From positions 1 to 8,952 of the forward strand of contig JAAVHU010000003.1 of the NCBI GenBank assembly GCA_014799585.1: a stretch of DNA of 8,952 nucleotides, written 5' to 3'. The position numbers and the translations under genes were made by a program. The notes beneath the pieces were generated by a model that had not been told where the DNA came from, did no database searches, and was given only the letters and a program-made list of their open reading frames with translations. The stretch is from Clostridiales bacterium (GTDB lineage Bacteria; Bacillota; Clostridia; Oscillospirales; Acutalibacteraceae). The stretch's first letter is position 1. Each line of letters begins with the position of its first letter. This document shows positions 1 to 5,617 of this stretch, piece by piece.

Positions 1-41
1 AAAAAATGGGAAAATTTAGAATAACAAACAAAAAAACGGAT

Positions 42-68
42 AAAAAAAGCAGGCGGATAATATCCGCC
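42..68 (-). terminator. Second (distal) terminator hairpin of the rsmD-coaD operon
   Basis: On the minus strand GGCGGATA pairs perfectly with TATCCGCC across a single-base loop (68-61 with 59-52). A short TGC link is followed by a run of seven T (48-42). This fits a rho-independent terminator backing up the one at 116-87. The same hairpin belongs to the repeat pair described separately, so termination may be a secondary use of a dispersed repeat. Confidence 0.6.
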
Positions 69-75
69 CCTACGA
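52..75. repeat. GTAGGG-type hairpin repeat, copy 1
   Basis: A perfect palindrome (52-68) is followed on the plus strand by CCCTACGA (68-75). On the minus strand it reads ATCGTAGGGG and then the hairpin. Copy 2 (98-122) has the same CCCTACGA border but a different stem sequence that is also perfectly self-complementary. From general familiarity, similar GTAGGG-plus-hairpin units recur in clostridial genomes. Membership in a dispersed family cannot be proven from this window. Confidence 0.6.
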
Positions 76-86
76 TAAAAAAATAT

Positions 87-116
87 AAAAAAGAAAAGGA
101 CGAGCAATGCTCGTCC
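87..116 (-). terminator. First terminator of the rsmD-coaD-coiled-coil operon
   Basis: On the minus strand GGACGAGCA pairs with TGCTCGTCC (116-108 with 106-98, one-base loop). It is followed at once by TTTTCTTTTTT (97-87). It lies 24 nt past the stop codon of the coiled-coil gene, with no further gene before the window edge. A 9-bp perfect stem with an immediate U-tract is a standard intrinsic terminator. Confidence 0.75.
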
Positions 117-122
117 CTACGA
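98..122. repeat. GTAGGG-type hairpin repeat, copy 2
   Basis: A 9-bp perfect palindrome (98-106 with 108-116) is bordered by CCCTACGA (115-122). It shares the border of copy 1 at 52-75 but has a different stem (ACGAGCA against CGGATA), so the pairing is kept while the bases differ. The two copies lie 46 bp apart, separated by A-rich sequence. Confidence 0.6.
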
Positions 123-139
123 TTATTTTTTTATTAAAA

Positions 140-694
140 TTATTGACCTACATTACGCATAAGATTCTGGCGGATACCTCTAACATCCTGAAGTGCTTTA
201 TAAAGAGCATCATCAATTGCAAGAAGTGTATCTTCAGCATAGTTATTTACTGCATTCACAGAATCCTTTTTATTCTTCTGCGCAGCAGCAAGCATTTCAT
301 TTGCCTGTGCAGTTGCATTTCCAAGGATTTCGCTTGCACGAGCCTGTGCTTCACGAATACTGTTTTCACCATCTTCCCTTGCCTTTGCAAGAATTTCAGC
401 AGCCTGCGCCTGAGCGGTCTGCGTAATCTGATCTCTTGCAACAAGATCACGAGCCTGTGCCTCTGCTTCAGCAATAATAGCCTGTGCATCTTTCTGCGCA
501 TCATCAAGAATTGTGTTTCTTGAATCAATAATTGCTTTAGCCTGCTTTGTTTCGTGCGGTGTATTGAGGCGGATATCCTCAATAATTGTTTTAATCTTGT
601 CTACATCAACAAGGCTTTTCTTTGTCATTGGCATAGAAGTGGCATCATCAAGCACATCTTCTAAATCTTCAAGCAAAATATCTGTATTAGTCAT
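140..694 (-). CDS. Alanine-rich coiled-coil protein, ATP-synthase b/H-subunit-like, function unknown
   Basis: A 184-residue soluble protein with no signal peptide or membrane segment. The N-terminal 45 residues are acidic (LLEDLEDVLDD). Residues 50-142 form one long Ala/Gln/Glu/Lys-rich helix with partial 11-residue periodicity: the EIL/EML core triplets at 100, 122 and 133, and AII/DLV at 72 and 83. Hendecads of this kind occur in peripheral-stalk subunits of rotary ATPases, and such proteins are often auto-annotated as ATPase subunit H or b. No other ATPase gene is nearby, so that name is unsafe. DivIVA-like scaffolds are another possibility. The start at 694 is chosen because AAAGGAG lies about 9 nt upstream, and it overlaps the coaD stop by 8 nt. 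A longer reading from 727 would run deep into coaD and has no such support. It is the last gene of the rsmD-coaD operon. Existence of the gene is near certain; the role is not known. Confidence 0.85.
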   Translation of the reverse strand: MTNTDILLEDLEDVLDDATSMPMTKKSLVDVDKIKTIIEDIRLNTPHETKQAKAIIDSRNTILDDAQKDAQAIIAEAEAQARDLVARDQITQTAQAQAAEILAKAREDGENSIREAQARASEILGNATAQANEMLAAAQKNKKDSVNAVNNYAEDTLLAIDDALYKALQDVRGIRQNLMRNVGQ

Positions 695-1181
695 TAGAAA
701 TTTCTCCTTTACATCTTTTGATAACATCTTCTAATATAATTTCAGGAACAAAACGGGAAATATCCCCATTCAGGCTGCACACTTCTTTTACCATACTTGA
801 GGAAAGGAACATATTTTCCCCTTTTGCAGTAAGGAAAACGGTTTCCACCTGCGGCAAAAGACTTTTATTTATAAGTGCCTGCTGAAATTCATAATCGAAA
901 TCAGACATAGCACGCAACCCTTTAACAATAGCAACAGCATCCTTACTTGCCGCATAATCAACAAGAAGCCCGCTGTATGTATCCACCTCTACATTATTCT
1001 TTGAAACACTGCGTTGGATTAAATCAATACGCTCTTCAATAGAAAACAGAGAGGATTTTTTTGTGCTGTTGCACATTACGACAACAATAACCTTATCAAA
1101 AAGCTCTGCTGCACGCTCTATAATATCAAGATGACCGAGCGTAATGGGATCAAAGCTGCCCGGACAAACTGCTATTTTCAT
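687..1181 (-). CDS. coaD: Phosphopantetheine adenylyltransferase
   Basis: A 164-residue cytosolic enzyme that transfers AMP from ATP to 4'-phosphopantetheine, giving dephospho-CoA, the penultimate step of coenzyme A synthesis. The nucleotidyltransferase signature is complete: GSFDPITLGH at 8-17 (T14xGH17 is the (H/T)xGH catalytic motif), Lys42, GLLVDYA at 71-77, VKGLRA at 86-91, the acidic DFDYEFQ at 94-100 and SSSMVKEV at 127-134. Length is typical for the family, which forms hexamers. The start ATG overlaps the rsmD stop as ATGA, indicating translational coupling. The rsmD-coaD pairing is common in Firmicutes. The stop overlaps the downstream coiled-coil gene by 8 nt. Confidence 0.97.
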   Translation of the reverse strand: MKIAVCPGSFDPITLGHLDIIERAAELFDKVIVVVMCNSTKKSSLFSIEERIDLIQRSVSKNNVEVDTYSGLLVDYAASKDAVAIVKGLRAMSDFDYEFQQALINKSLLPQVETVFLTAKGENMFLSSSMVKEVCSLNGDISRFVPEIILEDVIKRCKGEISND

Positions 1182-1726
1182 AATTCTAAATCCTTTCGGT
1201 AAATTGTAATTTTCGTTTTACCGTAATTTCTTTCTTTCGTTACTGAAAAATCGCCGAATGTTTCGGGCAATTTTTCCTCTTTTGAGGTTTCACAAACAAT
1301 AATGCCATCCTCACTCATAAGTTTTACAAGGCTTGGCATACATTTTTCAATAAGCCCTTTTTTATAAGGCGGATCAAGAAAAGCAACATCAAAGTTATTT
1401 ATTCTTGAAAGAAAAGCTGCCGCATCGGAAAGAACAATCTGAGAAGCTGAGGAAAACCCGCAATTCTCTACATTCGTTTTAACAATGCTTTCAGCTTTTT
1501 TATTATTCTCAACAAAGGTGCAAAAGGCGGCACCACGGGACAAGGCTTCAATTCCAAGCTGACCTGAGCCTGCGAACAAATCGAGCACCCTTTTATCTTC
1601 AATTTCAAATTGTATCATACTGAAAAGGGCTTCTTTAACGCTTTCAGCAGTTGGCCTTGTTACCTCTTCACCGTTAAGGGTTTCAAGACGTCTGCCTCTG
1701 GCACTGCCCGTAATTACTCTCATCAT
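1178..1726 (-). CDS. rsmD: 16S rRNA (guanine966-N2)-methyltransferase
   Basis: A 182-residue SAM-dependent methyltransferase that modifies G966 of 16S rRNA in the assembled 30S subunit. Visible signatures are the N-terminal RVITGSARGRRL (3-14), TRPT...VKEALFSM (23-37), the SAM-binding motif I VLDLFAGSGQLG (47-58), the acidic ribose-binding Glu73 at the end of the second strand, and the catalytic DPPY at 118-121, as in N2-guanine and N6-adenine methylases. Two ATG codons stand in tandem at 1726 and 1723. The first is chosen because GAGG lies 10 nt upstream of it, and the second would be 13 nt away. It is the first gene of the operon and has a near-consensus promoter of its own (1808-1780). Confidence 0.95.
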   Translation of the reverse strand: MMRVITGSARGRRLETLNGEEVTRPTAESVKEALFSMIQFEIEDKRVLDLFAGSGQLGIEALSRGAAFCTFVENNKKAESIVKTNVENCGFSSASQIVLSDAAAFLSRINNFDVAFLDPPYKKGLIEKCMPSLVKLMSEDGIIVCETSKEEKLPETFGDFSVTKERNYGKTKITIYRKDLEL

Positions 1727-1742
1727 ATCTGCTTGTCCTCAG

Positions 1743-1764
1743 TGTGAAAATATACACTTTCACA
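1743..1764 (-). promoter_or_regulatory. Inverted repeat in the rsmD leader
   Basis: TGTGAAA at 1764-1758 (minus strand) pairs with TTTCACA at 1749-1743 across an 8-nt loop. It lies downstream of the predicted transcription start and ends about 3 nt before the GAGG ribosome binding site of rsmD. It could be an RNA hairpin that tunes translation or a DNA operator. The stem is short and AT-rich, so function is uncertain. Confidence 0.35.
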
Positions 1765-1779
1765 TATTTATACATAAAC

Positions 1780-1808
1780 ATTATACAGTTGAAGCATTGC
1801 TTCGTCAA
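1780..1808 (-). promoter_or_regulatory. Sigma-A promoter for rsmD-coaD-coiled-coil operon
   Basis: On the minus strand the -35 is TTGACG (1808-1803) and the -10 is a perfect TATAAT (1785-1780), with a 17-nt spacer. The predicted start is near 1773, giving a leader of about 47 nt before rsmD. The spacer plus the last base of the -35 holds a palindrome, GAAGCA-A-TGCTTC on the minus strand (1803-1791), which could be an operator. The promoter lies just after the uvrC stop codon. Confidence 0.8.
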
Positions 1809-1825
1809 GTTTATTATTACTATTT

Positions 1826-3646
1826 TTACATTTTGTGATAAAAATTATAGATATTTTGTGCATCTTTACTATTAATTGAGGGGCAATTTTGTAATTCTTC
1901 CACAGAGCATTCTTTAATCTTCGTTATCGTTTTAAAGTGCTTCAAAAGGGCTTTTGCCTTTGCATTTCCTATGCCCTCAATGCTGAGCAGGCTTGAAGAA
2001 AGAGCCGATTTTTTATGCTTATTATGATGATACGTAATCGCAAATCGGTGCACCTCCTCCTGTATATTTGAAACAAGGGTAAAGGCGCTTCTGTGGGAAT
2101 TGATTTCTATTTCTCCGCCGTCAATAGCGATTGCTCTTGTGCGGTGTTTATTATCCTTAACCATGCCGAAAACAGGCACGTTTATACCCATTTTTGCTAC
2201 AACAGGAAGCACTGCGTTCACCTGCGGCTGACCGCCGTCAAGCAAAATCAAATCGGGAAGAATTTTAAATGTACTGCCCTCATCATCATTATAATAATGA
2301 TTGAATCTACGGGTTAAAACCTCATTCATTGAGCCAACATCATTCTGCCCGTCAAAGCCCTTGATAGAAAAGCGTTTATACGCTGATTTCATCGGTCTGC
2401 CGTTATGGAACACGACCATACCTGCAACATTATCAGCACCAAAGGTGTGGGAAATATCGTAGCTTTCTATATATTCAGGCGGTTTCGGCAATCCTAAAAG
2501 ACCTGCAAGCTCTTCAAGAGCGGCAAATTCCCTGCCAAGTCTTCCCTCGCTCTGTGCCAAATGCTCATTTGCATTCTGAATACACATTTTAACAATGGAG
2601 AGATGCTCGCCCTTTTGCGGATGAATGAACTCTGTTTTCTTACCGCGTTTGCTTTCAAGGAACTGAAGCAGAAGCTCTTCGTCCTCAATCTCACCATCTA
2701 CTGCTATTCTTGAGGGAATTCTATCTCTCATAGCATAATAGCGTTCTATAAGCTCAAAGCGGGCAGACGGAAGATGATCAACAGAGTCGATAAGCCAAAA
2801 TTCACTATCCGTTAACCTGCCGTTCTGAAAGCGGATAACCTCAAAGCAAGCCTTTTTCTTGCCGTTTACAAGAGCAAAAACGTCCTCTTCGGGAACATTG
2901 ATTGAAACAACCTTTTGCTTTTCATCAAGATTTTTAATTGCCTTAATTCTGTCTCGAAGCTTTGCCGCCTCTTCAAACTGAAGATTATCGGAAAGTTCCT
3001 GCATCTGCTGTGTCATTTCACGAACAGCCGCCTGACTGCCGCCTTTCAAAAATGCAACCGCATCATTAACATTATTTACATATTCTTCCCTTGTTATTCG
3101 TCCTGCACAAGGAGACGAGCAAAGCCCCATAAACCCATTCAAGCAGGGTCTTGATTTGCCGTAATCCCTTGGAAACTGCTTATTACAACGAGGAAGTTTG
3201 AAAATTTTAAGTGTTTCCTCTACCGCCTGTTTTACGGAGAAGTTTGAAATATACGGACCGACATAGGTTGCTCCGTCATCATCCATACGCTTACATTCGG
3301 ATATGCGGGGGAATTCACCCTTTGTTATCTTGATATAATTATAGCCCTTATCATCCTTAAGCAAAATATTATATTTAGGCATATGCTGTTTGATCAGCGA
3401 GCATTCAAGAACGAGGGCTTCAAACTCAGTATCAACAAGAATGTAATCAAAATCATCAACATTTTCAACCATTCTGATGACCTTTAAGGAGTGATTTGAA
3501 TGAGAGCCGAAATAGGAGGAAACACGGTTTTTCAGCTTTTTAGCCTTGCCGATATAGATAATTTTTTTATCTTTATTTTTCATAATATAAACACCGGGCT
3601 GTAATGGTAAAGCCATTGCTTTTTGGCGAAGCTCTTTTTCGGTCAT
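1826..3646 (-). CDS. uvrC: Excinuclease ABC subunit C
   Basis: A 606-residue nucleotide excision repair endonuclease. It binds the UvrB-DNA complex and cuts on both sides of the lesion. Domains in order: a GIY-YIG nuclease with GVY at 18-20, YIG at 31-33, Arg41 and Glu76 (3' incision); a four-cysteine cluster C154, C168, C176, C180 matching the Fe-S-binding pattern of E. coli UvrC; a UVR motif at about 205-240 that contacts UvrB; an RNase H-like nuclease with Asp397 (YDISH), Asp470 (LLDGG) and His533 (VHRFAITYH), for 5' incision; and two helix-hairpin-helix motifs at about 552-571 and 581-603. It is full length. A perfect AAGGAGG lies 8 nt before the ATG. No convincing promoter is seen in the 40 nt between the ptsH terminator and this site, so expression may depend partly on read-through. 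Confidence 0.98.
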   Translation of the reverse strand: MTEKELRQKAMALPLQPGVYIMKNKDKKIIYIGKAKKLKNRVSSYFGSHSNHSLKVIRMVENVDDFDYILVDTEFEALVLECSLIKQHMPKYNILLKDDKGYNYIKITKGEFPRISECKRMDDDGATYVGPYISNFSVKQAVEETLKIFKLPRCNKQFPRDYGKSRPCLNGFMGLCSSPCAGRITREEYVNNVNDAVAFLKGGSQAAVREMTQQMQELSDNLQFEEAAKLRDRIKAIKNLDEKQKVVSINVPEEDVFALVNGKKKACFEVIRFQNGRLTDSEFWLIDSVDHLPSARFELIERYYAMRDRIPSRIAVDGEIEDEELLLQFLESKRGKKTEFIHPQKGEHLSIVKMCIQNANEHLAQSEGRLGREFAALEELAGLLGLPKPPEYIESYDISHTFGADNVAGMVVFHNGRPMKSAYKRFSIKGFDGQNDVGSMNEVLTRRFNHYYNDDEGSTFKILPDLILLDGGQPQVNAVLPVVAKMGINVPVFGMVKDNKHRTRAIAIDGGEIEINSHRSAFTLVSNIQEEVHRFAITYHHNKHKKSALSSSLLSIEGIGNAKAKALLKHFKTITKIKECSVEELQNCPSINSKDAQNIYNFYHKM

Positions 3647-3680
3647 AATTCAAACCTCCTTTTCAATAAATTGTGGAAAC

Positions 3681-3712
3681 AAAAAGAAAAGTACAGATTT
3701 CTCTGTACTTTT
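3681..3712 (-). terminator. Terminator after ptsH
   Basis: On the minus strand AAAAGTACAGA pairs with TCTGTACTTTT over a GAAA tetraloop (3712-3702, loop 3701-3698, 3697-3687). A C and TTTTT (3685-3681) follow. The 11-bp perfect stem capped by a GNRA loop lies 23 nt past the ptsH stop. The A-rich flank on the other side means it could also act on plus-strand transcripts. Confidence 0.85.
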
Positions 3713-3735
3713 TAAGTTTAATATAACAGTTTTAA

Positions 3736-3999
3736 TTAATCTGCAAATCCGCTTTTAACAAGAGCAACAAGACCTTCAACAGCATCTTCCTCATCTGAAC
3801 CATCAGCGATAATGCGAATATCAGTGCCACCCATAATGCCGAGTGAAAGAACACCTAAAAGTGACTTTGCATTAACTCTTCTTTCTTCCTTTTCAACCCA
3901 AATGGATGATTTAAACTCATTCGCTTTCTGAATAAAAAATGTAGCCGGACGAGCATGAAGACCAACCTGATTCTCAACTTTTACATCTTTAACAAACAT
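3736..3999 (-). CDS. ptsH: HPr, phosphocarrier protein of the PTS
   Basis: An 87-residue HPr-fold protein. His15 in GLHARPAT (13-20) is the residue phosphorylated by enzyme I in sugar transport. Ser46 in NAKSLLG (43-49) is the HPr kinase site used in Gram-positive catabolite control through CcpA. Because both residues are present, this is a true HPr rather than Crh, which lacks His15. No enzyme I, EII or hprK is in the window. Clostridia can carry HPr mainly for regulation, so sugar transport is not assured. AGAGAGG lies 8 nt before the ATG. The gene appears to be a single-gene unit, with a promoter at 4080-4053 and a terminator at 3712-3681. Confidence 0.94.
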   Translation of the reverse strand: MFVKDVKVENQVGLHARPATFFIQKANEFKSSIWVEKEERRVNAKSLLGVLSLGIMGGTDIRIIADGSDEEDAVEGLVALVKSGFAD

Positions 4000-4052
4000 A
4001 ATTAAAACCTCTCTATATGTTATATATATTTAATTAATTGTTTACTTTACAT

Positions 4053-4080
4053 ATTATATCACTAAAGTTAAATTGGTCAA
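4053..4080 (-). promoter_or_regulatory. Extended -10 promoter for ptsH
   Basis: On the minus strand TTGACC (4080-4075) and TATAAT (4058-4053) are 16 nt apart. TGA immediately before the -10 makes it an extended -10 (TGnTATAAT). The predicted start is near 4046, giving a leader of about 46 nt. The leader is nearly all A and T, with TTAATTAA and ATATAT tracts. No cre-like operator is obvious. Confidence 0.7.
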
Positions 4081-4167
4081 CAAATTGCATAAAACTTCGT
4101 ATGCTTTATGAATTAAACACAAAATATAAATGACCGATTTGTGCAAAATTCACATAACTTTTTGAAA

Positions 4168-4893
4168 TCATTTTAAATTTGACAAATATTCCCTATCTTC
4201 TTCAGTCAGCTCCGCTTTTTCAAGCATATCGGGGCGTCTTTCAAAAGTGCGTTTCAGAGATTGCTGCCTTCTCCATTTATCCACATTTGCGTGATGGCCT
4301 GTAAGCAAAACATCGGGAACAGTTCTTCCTTTCCATTCATATGGTCGAGTGTACTGCGGATATTCAAGAAGTGAGCTGTAATGGCTTTCTTCTTCAAAGC
4401 ATTCATCATTTGAAAGAACATCGGGAAGCATTCGTGAAACTGCATCTGCGAGGATTAGAGCAGGTAATTCTCCGCCTGTAAGCACATAATCACCAACAGA
4501 TATTTCCTCAGGCTGAAGCTCCTCAATCACTCTTTCGTCTATGCCCTCATAATGGCCGCACAAAAGGGCAATATTATCTAGTTCAGACAATTCACGAACA
4601 CGCTTTTGCGTTAATGTTTTACCCTGCGGTGTAAGATAAATCAGATGCGGCTTTGTGCCTGTTTTTTCGCACAATGCATTGTAGCAATCATATATAGGGT
4701 CTACCTGCATAATCATGCCCATACCGCCGCCATACGGCGTGTCATCCACCCTGCGGTGCTTATCCTTTGTGTAATCTCTTATATCAACACATTCAATCTC
4801 AACTTTTCCTGCTTTTCTTGCTCTGCCTATAATACTTTCAGAAAGATAAGCATTGCACATTTCGGGAAAAAGCGTAAGTATATCAATCCTCAT
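4168..4893 (-). CDS. trmD: tRNA (guanine37-N1)-methyltransferase
   Basis: A 241-residue SPOUT (trefoil-knot) SAM methyltransferase making m1G37 next to the anticodon, which prevents +1 frameshifting. Seen: KIDxLTLFP-type start RIDILTLFPEM (2-12), DDTPYGGGMGM (50-60), LLCGHYEGIDERV (110-122) and SVGDYVLTGGELPA (132-145), which form the knot, Arg154, LLEYPQYTRP (175-184), and a C-terminal tRNA-binding helical domain (WRRQQSLKRT). The residue aligned with catalytic Asp169 of the H. influenzae enzyme is Glu169 (EESH). The start is the ATG at 4893 with AAAGGG 7 nt upstream; an in-frame TTG directly before it is less likely. It overlaps the rimM stop by 11 nt. rplS, the usual next gene, is missing. 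Confidence 0.97.
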   Translation of the reverse strand: MRIDILTLFPEMCNAYLSESIIGRARKAGKVEIECVDIRDYTKDKHRRVDDTPYGGGMGMIMQVDPIYDCYNALCEKTGTKPHLIYLTPQGKTLTQKRVRELSELDNIALLCGHYEGIDERVIEELQPEEISVGDYVLTGGELPALILADAVSRMLPDVLSNDECFEEESHYSSLLEYPQYTRPYEWKGRTVPDVLLTGHHANVDKWRRQQSLKRTFERRPDMLEKAELTEEDREYLSNLK

Positions 4894-5392
4894 CAAAAAG
4901 CCCTTTCATCGGAATAATTCTGATTATTTCGCATTCTGTATCTATTTCCTTAACAATATCGGGAATAACAGGGATATAGCTGTGCTTTTTATCCTTTTCA
5001 ACATCAAGGATATCGGAAGCACCGTAATTTACAACATCTGCAACTCTGCCGTATTCTGCATTGCTTTCTGCATCAACAACCAAGCAACCGATTAAATCCT
5101 GAATATAATTTGCATCTTCATCAATTTCTGCATCATCACGATTGCAGTAAACAACGCTGTTTTTAAACTTCTCAGCTTCATCAATAGATGTTATTTCAGT
5201 AAATTTAACGATAGCGTGATTCTTTTGAGGACGAGCAGATATAAGTTCTAAACTATTATTGCCGTTATCATCAAGATAAAGCGTTTTAAACTGCTTTAAA
5301 TAATCAATATCATCACACCACAATTCAAGTTTCATTTCGCCCCTTATTCCGTGGGTATTTATTAATTTACCGATTTCTAAAAACTGTTTCAT
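4883..5392 (-). CDS. rimM: Ribosome maturation factor RimM
   Basis: A 169-residue 30S assembly factor that binds ribosomal protein S19 and promotes maturation of the 16S 3' domain. It has the N-terminal RimM beta-barrel with GKLINTHGIRGE at 8-19 and the C-terminal PRC-barrel-like domain with YIQDLIGCLVVD (96-107) and YIPVIPDIVKEID (139-151). Length is normal. The open frame continues to 5455, but that extension has no family similarity. The Met at 5392 matches the usual family start and has a weak GGTGA 5-6 nt upstream. It is first gene of a rimM-trmD operon, overlapping trmD by 11 nt. A promoter at 5436-5408 would leave only a very short leader. Confidence 0.95.
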   Translation of the reverse strand: MKQFLEIGKLINTHGIRGEMKLELWCDDIDYLKQFKTLYLDDNGNNSLELISARPQKNHAIVKFTEITSIDEAEKFKNSVVYCNRDDAEIDEDANYIQDLIGCLVVDAESNAEYGRVADVVNYGASDILDVEKDKKHSYIPVIPDIVKEIDTECEIIRIIPMKGLFDED

Positions 5393-5407
5393 TTTATCAC
5401 CATAGCT

Positions 5408-5436
5408 ATTATATAGGCTTTTTCTTATTTTAGCAA
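5408..5436 (-). promoter_or_regulatory. Candidate promoter for rimM-trmD
   Basis: On the minus strand TTGCTA (5436-5431, four of six consensus) and a perfect TATAAT (5413-5408) are 17 nt apart. The predicted start near 5401 falls on the first base of GGTGAT, the weak ribosome binding site, so the leader would be only about 9 nt. The terminator at 5605-5570 makes some promoter in this 175-bp gap likely, but the exact one is uncertain. Confidence 0.5.
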
Positions 5437-5569
5437 TAGTAAAAAGAGCAATCAATTCTTTTTAGTGTTATTATTTTCATCGGGAAAATTAATTTTGTTT
5501 ACTGACGAATGTTAAAATATGGTATATACTTTTATTATACTTCATAAAAAGAAAATACATTTTTCGCAC

Positions 5570-5605
5570 AAAAAATAAAGCCCACTCTAATTTAGAGCAA
5601 GCCTT
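5570..5605 (-). terminator. Terminator after the DUF4839-like gene
   Basis: On the minus strand a 14-bp stem (5605-5592 with 5590-5577, one-base loop) contains CTCTAA/TTAGAG and several G-U pairs. TATTTTTT (5577-5570) overlaps its end. It begins 12 nt past the stop codon. Because of the G-U pairs it works as a hairpin only in the minus-strand RNA, which fixes its direction. Confidence 0.75.
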
Positions 5606-5617
5606 AATTGTAATAAA

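Noticed and set aside
107..523. Plus-strand open frames over the coiled-coil gene, including a 138-codon one
   Set aside because: They are antisense to a gene with a clear ribosome binding site and coiled-coil sequence, have low-complexity Cys/Ile/Leu composition, and start in the terminator repeats.
4093..4105. ACTTCGTATGC resembling a loxP half-site (ATAACTTCGTATA)
   Set aside because: There is no second inverted arm with the proper 8-bp spacer and no recombinase gene nearby; a short chance match in AT-rich sequence.
4645..5095. Plus-strand open frames over trmD and rimM
   Set aside because: They are shadows of two conserved genes on the other strand, with no ribosome binding site or recognisable protein.
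5393..5455. N-terminal extension of rimM by 21 codons
   Set aside because: The extra residues do not resemble the RimM family, whose normal beginning matches the Met at 5392, and the best promoter lies within this stretch.
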